Shown here in pieces: positions 1 to 7,919 of a DNA stretch of 64,000 nucleotides. The translations under genes were made by a program, and so were the position numbers. The DNA is taken from NCBI GenBank assembly GCA_029261965.1, contig JAJDAH010000477.1, forward strand, positions 1-64,000, in the 5' to 3' direction. Below the pieces are notes generated by a model, which did no database searches, was not told the origin of the DNA, and worked only from the letters and a program-made list of their open reading frames with translations. Each line of letters begins with the position of its first letter. The first letter of the stretch is position 1. This DNA comes from Polyangiaceae bacterium (GTDB taxonomy: Bacteria; Myxococcota_A; Polyangia; Polyangiales; Polyangiaceae).

Positions 1-1
1 C

Positions 2-1222
2 GTGATTGGCCTCCTGGGACTCGTCATCGTCGTCACGATGCCGATAATCCGGCGGCATCTCGTCGAGCGATACGGATCGGCGCCGTACGAGCCGCCCAGT
101 GTCGCCGCGACCACCGAAACTCGAATTTCACTCACCCCGGTGGCGACTGGCTTCAAGGAGGTCACCGACATCCAGCTCGTGCCGGGAACGGAACGCACCG
201 CGGCGATTGCGCAGAAGTCGGGCACCATCCGCATCATCGATCTCGGGGGCACGGGTTCACCGGCACCGGCAGCGAGCACCGAAGCGATCGTCACCGAGAA
301 GGTCCGGGTCACCTCCGAACTCGGGCTGCTCGGCCTCGCCTTTCACCCCGACTACCTCGAAAACGGGTTGTTCTACGTCAACAGCAACCCCGACGACGAT
401 GGCGCGATCCGCACGGTCGTTTCCGAGTGGAAGCTCACCAAGGACCAACTTCGCGGCGGGCAGGCGAAACGGACGAAGATCGTCTTGGAAGTCGAGCAGC
501 CCTACCAGAATCACAACGGCGGCCAACTCGTCTTCGGTCCAGACGGCATGCTGTACATCGGACTCGGAGATGGCGGATGGATGGATGACCCGCATGAGGC
601 TGGTCAGGATCTCGGGAACCTCCTTGGCAAGATGTTGCGTATCGACGTCGATCGATCCGAAGACGGCAAGAGCTACGGCATCCCCAAGGACAACCCGTTC
701 GTGGGCAAAGCCGGTGCGCGACCCGAGATCTGGGCGTACGGCCTTCGCAATCCGTGGCGCTACACCTTCGACCCGAAGGGGCGCTTGATCGTCGCCGACG
801 TCGGTCAGAACGAATGGGAAGAAGTCGACATCGTCGGCCGAGGGGCAAACCTCGGATGGAAAACCCGCGAGGGCCGACACTGCTTCTCGCCGAAGCAAGG
901 GTGCCCGAGCGCAGGGCTCATCGACCCGACATTCGAGTACGGCCGAGAGCTCGGCGAAAGTATCACCGGCGGCGTGGTTTACACGGGGTCTCAAATACCC
1001 GAGCTGGCAGGTCGTTACCTCGTAGCCGACTTCGCCAAAGGCCGCATGTGGGCGCTCGATCTGCCGGTCTCGATCGCGCGCGAGGTGCCACTCGCCAAGA
1101 GCGAGGTACTTGGCCAGTGGTCACGTTTGTTTTCTTGCTTTGCGAGGGACCGAGCCGGTGAGGTCTACGTCGGCGACTACTCGTCGGGTGACATCCTGCA
1201 GCTCGTCCGGGCGAGCGAGTGA
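2..1222 (+). CDS. PQQ-dependent sugar dehydrogenase-like (GSDH/HHIP family), 5' end at window edge
   Basis: This is probably a membrane-anchored or periplasmic beta-propeller oxidoreductase of the soluble glucose/sorbosone dehydrogenase family, which oxidises sugars with PQQ. Residues 3-16 form a hydrophobic anchor. The propeller runs from about residue 45, with the family-typical LGLLGLAFHPDY (107-118), NHNGGQLVFGPDG (170-182) and GLGDGG (187-192). H171 sits where the catalytic His of soluble glucose dehydrogenase lies. A later block, WAYGLRNPWRYTFDP, is also typical. A GTG at base 2 could be the start, but the gene may begin upstream, so treat the 5' end as unknown. Family assignment is firm; substrate is unknown. 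The gene converges with the TetR gene, leaving 9 bases between stops. Confidence 0.85.
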   Translation: MIGLLGLVIVVTMPIIRRHLVERYGSAPYEPPSVAATTETRISLTPVATGFKEVTDIQLVPGTERTAAIAQKSGTIRIIDLGGTGSPAPAASTEAIVTEKVRVTSELGLLGLAFHPDYLENGLFYVNSNPDDDGAIRTVVSEWKLTKDQLRGGQAKRTKIVLEVEQPYQNHNGGQLVFGPDGMLYIGLGDGGWMDDPHEAGQDLGNLLGKMLRIDVDRSEDGKSYGIPKDNPFVGKAGARPEIWAYGLRNPWRYTFDPKGRLIVADVGQNEWEEVDIVGRGANLGWKTREGRHCFSPKQGCPSAGLIDPTFEYGRELGESITGGVVYTGSQIPELAGRYLVADFAKGRMWALDLPVSIAREVPLAKSEVLGQWSRLFSCFARDRAGEVYVGDYSSGDILQLVRASE

Positions 1223-1231
1223 ATCGGTCGA

Positions 1232-1885
1232 CTATCGAAACGTCCTCATCACGATTTCGGTGAGCGGCTCGACCGCTTCCTCGATGCGGTCGGCCTGACC
1301 GTCCTCGACATAACGCATGCCCACCGCCTCGATGCCGGCGACGATGGCGTAGATCGTCGTTTCGTCCGCTTTTCGAGACGCCATGCCCAAATCATGCGCC
1401 TCGTCGATGCCCTCGGAGAACAGGCGAACGAAACGGCCGAGGGTCTCCCGGTGTCGAGCGGAGTGCTTGGGTCCAGCCGCGAGGATTTCGCGATGAACCA
1501 CGCGGGCGAGCTCGGCGTGCCGCCCGTACATGCGCAGGTAGGCGTGGATCCCGGCGCGGAGGCTCTTGATCGGATCGGACTCCGCACGAACTTGCGTTTC
1601 GACGTGCTCGAACAAAGTCATCACCGCAAAATCGTAAACCGCGAGGAAGGCGCCCGTCAGATCTTCGAAGTGTTCGTAGAAAGTCCGGCGACTCATTCGA
1701 GCGCCACGAATCACCGCGTCCACCGACGCCTTGTTGAACCCCTTGGCGGCAAAGACTTCAGCCGACGCGGCGATCAGGAGTGCCCGCTGCTCCGCCCGCC
1801 GTTCGGTGGCTGACTTCGAACGGTCGTATTGGCCCGGTCCGCGTTTGATGGACCGTCGTGCACGTGTGACCAGGGGAAGTGCCAT
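1232..1885 (-). CDS. TetR/AcrR family transcriptional regulator
   Basis: A 217-residue DNA-binding repressor-type protein. After a basic N-terminal leader (ARRSIKRG), a TetR helix-turn-helix covers roughly residues 30-75: AAEVFAAKGFNKASVDAVIRG followed by MSRRTFYEHFEDL, the recognition helix. The C-terminal half is an all-helical ligand-binding domain. The open frame extends 60 codons further upstream to 2065, but that part is proline/serine-rich, unlike the family, and covers a strong hairpin, so the ATG at 1885 is preferred. No clear Shine-Dalgarno precedes it. The target is not evident. The ABC operon starting at 2258 is divergent to it across a 372-base intergenic region and is the simplest candidate. 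Confidence 0.88.
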   Translation of the reverse strand: MALPLVTRARRSIKRGPGQYDRSKSATERRAEQRALLIAASAEVFAAKGFNKASVDAVIRGARMSRRTFYEHFEDLTGAFLAVYDFAVMTLFEHVETQVRAESDPIKSLRAGIHAYLRMYGRHAELARVVHREILAAGPKHSARHRETLGRFVRLFSEGIDEAHDLGMASRKADETTIYAIVAGIEAVGMRYVEDGQADRIEEAVEPLTEIVMRTFR

Positions 1886-1909
1886 GGAGAGCTGCAATGC
1901 CGGCAGAGA

Positions 1910-2002
1910 CCCCGAGTCTAGGCGATAGGGGCCGCGCCGAGTCACTTGGGGGCTATCGCCCCCAAGTCCCACAGGACTCATCGAAGTGCGGAAGACTCGG
2001 GG
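1910..2002. promoter_or_regulatory. Nested inverted repeats / structured leader of the TetR gene
   Basis: CCCCGAGTC at 1910-1918 is the reverse complement of GACTCGGGG at 1994-2002. Inside them, ACTTGGGGGC (1944-1953) pairs perfectly with GCCCCCAAGT (1958-1967) across a TATC loop. In addition GGCGATAG (1921-1928) can pair with CTATCGCC (1953-1960), which is mutually exclusive with the 10-bp stem. This could be a regulatory leader RNA for the minus-strand TetR gene, an operator, or a bidirectional terminator. There is no U-tract to favour a simple intrinsic terminator. Confidence 0.5.
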
Positions 2003-2068
2003 AATATTGGATGAACTCGTCGGTTTTGGCGTTCGCGCAACCGTGCTCCGGTGGGGGCCGCGCATTCG

Positions 2069-2096
2069 TTGACAGTCATTGCTTCGCCGCTACCAT
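2069..2096 (+). promoter_or_regulatory. Candidate sigma70-type promoter of the ABC operon
   Basis: TTGACA at 2069-2074 matches the -35 consensus exactly. It is followed after 16 bases by TACCAT at 2091-2096, which keeps the TA and final AT of the -10 consensus. It lies about 160 bases upstream of the first operon gene and points toward it. Confidence 0.4.
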
Positions 2097-2257
2097 CGCG
2101 CCCGCCTGAGCCGTGCCCTCTTTTCCTGAGCGAATTGGACGCGGCTTAGAGCGGCGAGGCGCCCCGCAAAAAGCGCCAATCAATCGTCCGAAGGAGCTCG
2201 CCCAACAATGAGCATCAGCAGGCACATCGCCCACGAACCCCGAGTCGGGAGCCAAAC

Positions 2258-3442
2258 ATGACGGACCTGATGATTTCTGCCGAAGGGCTGAGCAAGCGCT
2301 TCGGTGCCGTCCGTGCACTCGACAAGGTCAATTTCCAGGTCAACCGCGGCGAGATCGTCGGATTCCTGGGTCCGAACGGTGCCGGCAAATCGACGACGAT
2401 GCGGATCCTGACGTGTTTCATTTCGCCGTCGCTCGGTCAGGCCAAGGTGCACGGGCACGACGTGTTCGACGAGCCGCTCGAAGTTCGAAAGAAGATCGGG
2501 TACCTGCCCCAACGCGCGCCGCTCTATACGGACATGAACGCCTACGAGTACCTGCAGTTCGCAGCAGGTGTACGCGGGCTCGACGCTTCGACCTTCAAGA
2601 GCCGCCTGAGGAAGGTGGTCGAGGTCTGCGGTCTGGCCCAAGCGCTCGGCAAGGACATTCAAACGCTGTCGCACGGCTACCGGCAGCGGGTGGGGCTGGC
2701 GCAAGCTCTCATCCACGACCCGCCGATTCTGATCCTCGACGAACCGACGAGCGATCTCGATCCGAACGAGAAGGCGGAGGTCATCCGATACATCAAGGAG
2801 ATCGGAAAAGACCGGACGATTCTGCTGTCGACGCACAATCTGGCTGAAGTCGAAGAGGCGTGCGCCCGAGCCATCATCGTCAGCAAGGGGCGAGTCGTCG
2901 CCGATGGCCCGCTCGACGAAATTCGCGGCAAGAGCGGCAGGTCCCGCTACACGGTCGTCTTCAACGAGAAGGCCAACGGCAAGAGCGGCGCACCCCCAAC
3001 GGCGACCGAGGTCCAAGACGCCTTGGCCGAGCTCGACGAAGCCAAGGGTGTCCGGGAGCTGCCGACAGACGAGCGCGAGCACAAGTTCGAGCTCACGAGC
3101 CCGGAGGACACCGACCTCAGGCCGGACATTTTCTCCCTGGCGGTCGACAAGGGGTGGACGATGCTCGAGCTCCGCCGCGACACGCAGAGCCTAGATGCGG
3201 TTTTCCGCGAGCTGACCCGTGGCGACGAAAAGCTCGACCGCGGCGAGCGCTGGGCTCGCGCGTCCGACGACAACGACGACGACGACTTCGACGACGAGGA
3301 CGACGAGGACGACGACCAAGACGACCAAGACGAGGACGAGGGCCCTGACGAACCGGAAGATGATGAGCCGGAAGAAGACGAGGCCGAAGAAGAAGATGAC
3401 GACGATGACGACGATGACGATGACGACAAGGAGAAGGACTGA
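2258..3442 (+). CDS. ABC transporter ATP-binding protein, GldA-like, with long acidic tail
   Basis: This is the ATPase subunit of an ABC-2 type exporter. Walker A GPNGAGKS is at residues 38-45, the signature LSHGY at 137-141, Walker B ILILDEP at 157-163, and the switch His at 193 (STHNL). After an ordinary C-terminal region, residues from about 335 to 394 are almost purely Asp/Glu, a tail not normal for the family (usually about 300-320 residues; here 394). The permease gene follows after 3 bases and a GldG-like gene after that, the arrangement of the gliding-associated GldA/GldF/GldG system. Homologous systems are widespread in myxobacteria; the cargo is unknown. The acidic tail may bind cations or a basic partner (inference). 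Confidence 0.93.
   Translation: MTDLMISAEGLSKRFGAVRALDKVNFQVNRGEIVGFLGPNGAGKSTTMRILTCFISPSLGQAKVHGHDVFDEPLEVRKKIGYLPQRAPLYTDMNAYEYLQFAAGVRGLDASTFKSRLRKVVEVCGLAQALGKDIQTLSHGYRQRVGLAQALIHDPPILILDEPTSDLDPNEKAEVIRYIKEIGKDRTILLSTHNLAEVEEACARAIIVSKGRVVADGPLDEIRGKSGRSRYTVVFNEKANGKSGAPPTATEVQDALAELDEAKGVRELPTDEREHKFELTSPEDTDLRPDIFSLAVDKGWTMLELRRDTQSLDAVFRELTRGDEKLDRGERWARASDDNDDDDFDDEDDEDDDQDDQDEDEGPDEPEDDEPEEDEAEEEDDDDDDDDDDDKEKD
3266..3436 (+). repeat. GAC/GAT/GAG codon-repeat tract encoding the acidic tail
   Basis: Low-complexity run of aspartate and glutamate codons at the 3' end of the ABC ATPase gene, ending in near-uninterrupted GAC/GAT triplets at 3399-3427. The triplet structure could change length by slippage without shifting frame. 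Confidence 0.8.
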
Positions 3443-3445
3443 GCC

Positions 3446-4189
3446 ATGTCTCCGATGTTGACGATTGCCAAGCGGGAGTTTCGCTCCTACTTCGACTCGC
3501 CCCTGGCGTACGTCGTGTTCTGCCTGAGCTTCTTGTTCATGGGGGTCGTGTTCTTCCGTGGGCTACTCGGGTTCGGCGGTTTCTGGCAGGCCAACCGCGC
3601 CTCGATGCAGCAGATGTTCGAGTTGATTCCCATCGGGCTGACGCTGCTCGTCGTCCCGGTCGTGACGATGCGATTGATGGCCGAAGAGCGTCGCTCGGGC
3701 ACGCTGGAGATGCTCATCACTCTGCCGGTCAAAGACAGCGACGTCATTCTCGGCAAATACCTCGGGGCGCTCGGCCTCGTGTACGTGCTGATCCTGGGAA
3801 CCGTCGTCTACCCGATCGTCTTGTTCACCTGGCCGTACCAGCTGGGCCCCGTCGACTGGAACACCGTGGGCAGCGGATACCTCGGCCTCGTGCTCTACAG
3901 CGCGGCGACCGTGGCGATCGGCCTCCTGGTGAGCTCGCTGACTCAGAGCCAGGCGATCGCGTTCTTCGTGACGTTCTTCGCTCTCTTGAGCTTCTACTTC
4001 CTGTCGCGACTCGCCCAGGTGTTGCCAGCCAACATCGGCGTGGTGCTCAACTACATGAGCTTCGAACCGCACTTTCAGCCGTTCGCACGGGGGCTCATCG
4101 ACACCCGCGACGTGGTCTTTTTCCTCTCGATCGCGGCCCTAGCACTCATCTTGTCCTTCCGGGCCCTCGAGCGACGAAAGTGGGCGTGA
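3446..4189 (+). CDS. ABC-2 type permease, GldF-like
   Basis: A 247-residue integral membrane protein with about six predicted membrane segments, starting with a hydrophobic run after FDSPLAYVVFCLSFLFMGVV near residues 15-34. It carries the family block MRLMAEERRSGTLEMLITLPV (about 74-94), the cytoplasmic coupling segment typical of ABC-2 permeases (ABC2_membrane_3/GldF type). It forms the membrane channel for the ATPase encoded 3 bases upstream. The next gene starts 3 bases downstream, so translation is probably coupled. Assignment to the GldF/NosY-like group is by sequence pattern and operon order. Confidence 0.9.
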   Translation: MSPMLTIAKREFRSYFDSPLAYVVFCLSFLFMGVVFFRGLLGFGGFWQANRASMQQMFELIPIGLTLLVVPVVTMRLMAEERRSGTLEMLITLPVKDSDVILGKYLGALGLVYVLILGTVVYPIVLFTWPYQLGPVDWNTVGSGYLGLVLYSAATVAIGLLVSSLTQSQAIAFFVTFFALLSFYFLSRLAQVLPANIGVVLNYMSFEPHFQPFARGLIDTRDVVFFLSIAALALILSFRALERRKWA

Positions 4190-4192
4190 GCC

Positions 4193-6037
4193 ATGGCAAC
4201 CGTAGAACACAAGCGTAAAGCAGCGGCCCAGACGGGCATCTACATCATCGTCATCGCCGCGATCGTGGTCATCGCCAACATCATTTCGGCCGGAGTCTAC
4301 GGCCGAATCGATGCCACCAAGAACGAGCGGTACACCTTGAGCAAGGGCAGCGCGAGGCTCGTCGCCGGTTTGACCGAGCAGATGCAGATCGACTTCTACA
4401 TCACCACTGGTCTCGCTCAGCTGGACCTCTTCGTGCGCGACGTTACGGACCTGCTCAAGGAGTACGAGCGAGCTTCCGAGGGCCAGTTCAAGTTCACGAT
4501 CATCGAACCGGACACCGACGAGCTCAAGGAGAAGGCCAAAGAAGCCGGCCTTCAGCCGATGTTGTTCCAGGCCACCGAGGCCACGAGCGACGACCAAGCG
4601 CAGCTAAAGGAAGGCTATCTGGGCCTCGTCTTCAAGTATGGCGGCGAAAAGGCCGTGATGCCGACGCCCAGCCCGGGGCCCGGCGGCGCCCAAGGGTTCG
4701 AGTTCTGGATCACCAACAAGATCCGCGAGATTCGCGACAAAGAAGAAGACATCAAGCACCGCATCGGGGTCATCACCAACAAGGACGAGTTGAAGCTCAG
4801 CGACACCAACCTGACTCCGCGTCAGGGGCAGGGTGGCCACAGCATTCAGAGCGTCCTGACCCGAGCGTTTCCGTTCTACACGATCGAAGAAGTCGATCTG
4901 AAGGACGGTGGGGAAGAAATCGATCCCGAACTGTCGGGGTTGATCCTCACTCAACCGCGAAAGGTCTACACGGACAAAGAGCTCCGACGCATCGATCAGT
5001 TCCTGATGAAGGGCAACAAGGCCCTCACGGTGATCGCGTCGGCGGTGACCCTGAAGCCGAACGACGCCACGATGGAGGCGACGCTCGACCTGCACAACAT
5101 CGACAAGCTCTTGGCCGGCTACGGCATCAGCATGAAGAACGACGCCGTCATGGACCACGGCGCGCAGTTCCGCATCAGCGTGCCGACCCAGACGGGCATG
5201 GCGCAAATCCGCCACCCGGGCATCGCGGACGTCGTCGAAGACAACTCGGACGAAGAGACGAAGGTGCTCGACACGAGCTTCGCCGGCTTCTTCCGTCTGC
5301 AACAGCTGGCATTCCCCTTCCCGTCGACGCTCGAGCTGCTGCCCGAGAAACAGCCCGACGACGTCAAGGTGTACGCCGTTGCGCGGACGACCCCGCAGGC
5401 CACCGCCGAGACCGGCTCGACCGTGAAGATGAACCTCAGGGCCGAGTGGCCGCAAAGCGGTGAGAAGGCTCAGCGAATCATCGCGGCGGTCGCCGAAGGC
5501 AAGCTCAAGAGCGCGTTCGCTGGCGGCGGCGCCGACGAGGGCATCAAGACGGCGGAGCGCGCGTCGGAACCGTCCCGCGTGCTCGTGATTAGCTCGAGCC
5601 TGTTTCTGACGAACCCGTTCGCCTACGCCGGCAACGGGCCCGAGCTCGGGGGACAGTTCCAGATGTTCGGCAACATTGGCGGCGACCAGCAACTGCTCTT
5701 CGTCGCTCGGCCGTACGTGCAGTACCTCCAGGGCACCATTCTCGCCGTCAAGAACATCCTCGACTGGATGAGCGGCGATGCCGACCTCATCGCCACGAGC
5801 GCGAAGATCATGGGTGAAGCCCCATTGACCTATCGCGAGGTGTCGAAACCGAAAGCTGCCGACGGGGACGACGAAGAAGCCATACGCAAGAAGGAAGAGC
5901 AGTACCGCCAGCGACTGAAGAGCGTGCAGGACCGCGTCCAGTTGGGACTGATCGTGGGCCTTCCGCTGTTCTTCGCTGGATTCGGAATATTCAGATGGCG
6001 TTCGCGCGAGGCCAAGCGCGGCCGAATCAAGGTTTGA
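4193..6037 (+). CDS. GldG-like ABC system auxiliary protein
   Basis: A 614-residue protein with an N-terminal membrane helix (about residues 16-38), a large extracytoplasmic region, and a C-terminal helix (about 586-603, GLIVGLPLFFAGFGIFRW) followed by basic residues. The block RIDATKNERYTLSKGSARLV (about 42-61) is the hallmark of GldG/ABC-type uncharacterised auxiliary proteins, and a ThuA/GldG-like domain follows (GVITNKDELKL, LILTQPRK). In gliding Bacteroidetes GldG works with GldA and GldF. Here it sits between the permease and a DUF4340 gene, the usual order in Deltaproteobacteria-type clusters. Function beyond ABC partner is unknown. Confidence 0.88.
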   Translation: MATVEHKRKAAAQTGIYIIVIAAIVVIANIISAGVYGRIDATKNERYTLSKGSARLVAGLTEQMQIDFYITTGLAQLDLFVRDVTDLLKEYERASEGQFKFTIIEPDTDELKEKAKEAGLQPMLFQATEATSDDQAQLKEGYLGLVFKYGGEKAVMPTPSPGPGGAQGFEFWITNKIREIRDKEEDIKHRIGVITNKDELKLSDTNLTPRQGQGGHSIQSVLTRAFPFYTIEEVDLKDGGEEIDPELSGLILTQPRKVYTDKELRRIDQFLMKGNKALTVIASAVTLKPNDATMEATLDLHNIDKLLAGYGISMKNDAVMDHGAQFRISVPTQTGMAQIRHPGIADVVEDNSDEETKVLDTSFAGFFRLQQLAFPFPSTLELLPEKQPDDVKVYAVARTTPQATAETGSTVKMNLRAEWPQSGEKAQRIIAAVAEGKLKSAFAGGGADEGIKTAERASEPSRVLVISSSLFLTNPFAYAGNGPELGGQFQMFGNIGGDQQLLFVARPYVQYLQGTILAVKNILDWMSGDADLIATSAKIMGEAPLTYREVSKPKAADGDDEEAIRKKEEQYRQRLKSVQDRVQLGLIVGLPLFFAGFGIFRWRSREAKRGRIKV

Positions 6038-6050
6038 TTGTCACGGAGCC

Positions 6051-7157
6051 ATGGCCATGAACACGGAAAAAAAGCTCTACATCGCTCTCGGCGTGCTCGC
6101 GATTCTCGGCGGCGCGCTCTACCTGCAGCAGCAGAAAGCCAAGGACGAAGCCGCGGCCCACAGCATTTCGGGGCAAGCGGCCGACCTGCCGAAGATTGCA
6201 CTCACCGAAGAGCAGTCCAAAGCAGTCGACAAGGTCGTCATCACGACGCCAGCGGACGCGGACGCCGGCGCCGAGAAGGCACTCGAGGTCGAGCTCTCGA
6301 AGAAGGGCGAAGACTCCTGGGAGCTCAGCAAACCCGTCACGTACAAGGCCAACGCCTCGAACGTGACGAGTCTCACCAAGAACCTCGAGAAGCTCAAGAT
6401 CACCGAGCTCATCGCCGAGGGTGCGGATAGCTACGACAAGTACGGCCTCAGCGAAGACAAGGCGCTGCACGCCATCTTCAAGAAGGGCGACGAAGTCGTC
6501 GCCGACCTGTACTTCGGCGATTCGGGGGGTCGCGGCCAGATGACCCGGATCGCCGGCAAGGACGGCGTCTTCGCCGTGAAGGGTTACTCGAAGTACCTCT
6601 ACGCGCGCGATCTGAAGGGGTGGCGCGACCTGACGATCTTCAAGTTCGAAGACAAGGACGCGGTCAGCGTCGACATCGAAAACGAACACGGCAAGTTCTC
6701 GTTCGTGAAAGAAGGCGACGCCTGGGAAGGCAAGTTCAAGAAAGCCAAGTCGCCGATGGCCACCAAGATTGACGAATTCGATGCGAGCAAGGTCAACGAC
6801 ATGCTGCGCGCGTACAAGACGCTCAACGCCGCCGACTTCGGCGATGGCAAGAGCCCCGACGACACCGGCTTGGCTGAGCCGAAAGCAACGGTCACGATCA
6901 AGCTCAAGGCGGACAAAGCGACGTTCGCCTTGACCGTCGGTGACGCCGCCGAGGGGTCCAACCGTTGGGTGAAGAAGAACGGGAGCGATCAAGTCTTCAG
7001 CGTGAGTTCGTGGGCCGCCGACTGGGCGACGGCCGAAGTCTCGAAGTTCCAGAAGGGCGGCGACGACGACAAGAAGCCCGCAGCCCCACCCGGTGGAATG
7101 CCCGGAATGCCCGGAATGCCCGGAATGCCTGGCATGCCCGCGGGCATGCCGCAGTGA
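6051..7157 (+). CDS. DUF4340 domain protein with Met-Pro-Gly repeat tail
   Basis: A 368-residue protein with an N-terminal membrane helix (about residues 6-24, LYIALGVLAILGGALYL) and a DUF4340 body, the family that regularly follows GldG-like genes. Regular blocks such as DSWELSKPVTYKANASNVTSL and a later repeat of the same fold are seen. It is likely the extracytoplasmic last member of the ABC operon; its role is unknown. The C-terminus is odd: GGMPGMPGMPGMPGMPAG, encoded by tandem 9-base repeats and a 20-bp palindrome. The start at 6051 is preceded by GGAG; an ATG two codons later is also possible. Confidence 0.87.
   Translation: MAMNTEKKLYIALGVLAILGGALYLQQQKAKDEAAAHSISGQAADLPKIALTEEQSKAVDKVVITTPADADAGAEKALEVELSKKGEDSWELSKPVTYKANASNVTSLTKNLEKLKITELIAEGADSYDKYGLSEDKALHAIFKKGDEVVADLYFGDSGGRGQMTRIAGKDGVFAVKGYSKYLYARDLKGWRDLTIFKFEDKDAVSVDIENEHGKFSFVKEGDAWEGKFKKAKSPMATKIDEFDASKVNDMLRAYKTLNAADFGDGKSPDDTGLAEPKATVTIKLKADKATFALTVGDAAEGSNRWVKKNGSDQVFSVSSWAADWATAEVSKFQKGGDDDKKPAAPPGGMPGMPGMPGMPGMPAGMPQ
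7095..7155 (+). repeat. 9-bp tandem repeat and 20-bp palindrome at the end of the DUF4340 gene
   Basis: The unit GGAATGCCC is repeated four times from 7095, giving Pro-Gly-Met repeats. It runs into GGCATGCCCG (7131-7140) directly followed by its own reverse complement CGGGCATGCC (7141-7150). The palindrome lies 5 bases before the stop codon and could fold as a strong hairpin in the mRNA. Confidence 0.75.
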
Positions 7158-7229
7158 CGATTAGCTGACCAAGCTCGACTCGACGCTGGGGGAGCTCGGA
7201 GCAGGCGGTCCTTTCTCTACAATCGTTTG

Positions 7230-7886
7230 CTAGAGCGTTTCCGCCCACGAGACGTGCCACAGACAACGGGAGGCTCCGCGTGCTCGACACTCGACGTGCT
7301 CGGACTCGGGACTCCGGGTGTAAAACTCTTCGGCGAGCTCTTTGCTCCAACCCGTGATGGTGCAGCAAAGGAGGTAGTGAGGTTCGGGGATGTCGAGCAA
7401 CTCGATGAGAGCGTCGTTCTCGTTGACGGCGACAACGCGCATCTTGCCCTCGGAGTTGAAGCGGCTCCAGAGGCCGGCCACGCGCCTCATCAGGAACTCG
7501 GGTTTGGCGATGTACTTGGCCGCACGGACGATGGGATTGCCGAGGTTCACCTTGGCGCCCGCGACGCCGAGCTCTTTGCATAGCTCGCCATCTCCCGATC
7601 CGATGGTTCTCTCCGCCACTTCGAGGAACTCGATCAGCTCCTCGTACGGGTGCCAGTTGATCGCGATGCCGGTTTTGACTTGAGCCTGAACCGCCTCGCT
7701 CGACTCTGCGAGCACCCGGGCGAGCGCATCCCGACCGCGGCTGGCCTCGATGTGCTTGGCCGCATTGAGGAGCGCCTGGAGCTTGACGCGCACCCCAAGA
7801 CGTTCTGGCGACTGGCCCCTGAGCGCAAGCTCCGTGTCCGCCAAGCCAAATTTCGTCGAAGTTGCGCCGCACCGCAAGTTTGCCAC
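7230..7886 (-). CDS. DUF2378/V4R-like sensor-type protein (tentative)
   Basis: A 218-residue soluble protein. The helical N-terminal half contains INWHPYEELIEFLEVAERTIG. The C-terminal half has FLMRRVAGLWSRFNSEGKM, LLCCTITGW and a closing VECRARGASRCLWHVSW. This layout, with a C-terminal C-x-G-x-x-C-x-F/W-x-V-x-W ending, resembles the myxobacterial paralogous TIGR02265/DUF2378 family and V4R-type ligand-binding domains. Ligand and role are unknown. The open frame continues 223 codons upstream, but that part is antisense to a well-supported gene, so the GTG at 7886 is taken. A TTG at 7877 has better spacing from GGGAG. The start lies 33 bases from the divergent lipoprotein gene. Confidence 0.7.
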   Translation of the reverse strand: MANLRCGATSTKFGLADTELALRGQSPERLGVRVKLQALLNAAKHIEASRGRDALARVLAESSEAVQAQVKTGIAINWHPYEELIEFLEVAERTIGSGDGELCKELGVAGAKVNLGNPIVRAAKYIAKPEFLMRRVAGLWSRFNSEGKMRVVAVNENDALIELLDIPEPHYLLCCTITGWSKELAEEFYTRSPESEHVECRARGASRCLWHVSWAETL

Positions 7887-7919
7887 ACTCCCGGGCGTAG
7901 CTCGGAAGGAGCTCTCTAG

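Larger units (their letters stand above)
1886..2257. other. Intergenic region between tetR-like gene and ABC operon
   Basis: This 372-base region is the only gene-free stretch over 300 bases in the window. It separates divergent genes. It contains a 10-bp perfect hairpin at 1944-1967 lying inside a longer-range 9-bp inverted repeat (1910-1918 with 1994-2002). On the right side there is a sigma70-like promoter candidate at 2069-2096. No convincing small gene or tRNA was seen in it. Confidence 0.7.

Noticed and set aside
1886-2257. Possible tRNA or small RNA gene in the intergenic region
   Set aside because: No cloverleaf or CCA-type end fits; the hairpins are better read as regulatory structure.
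2947-3471. Ser-rich minus-strand frame opposite the acidic tail
   Set aside because: It is the antisense of GAC/GAG repeats, giving poly-Ser by composition only.
4604-5692. Long minus-strand open frame of about 362 codons
   Set aside because: It is antisense to the well-supported GldG-like gene; composition follows codon positions of the sense gene and no domain or Shine-Dalgarno is seen.
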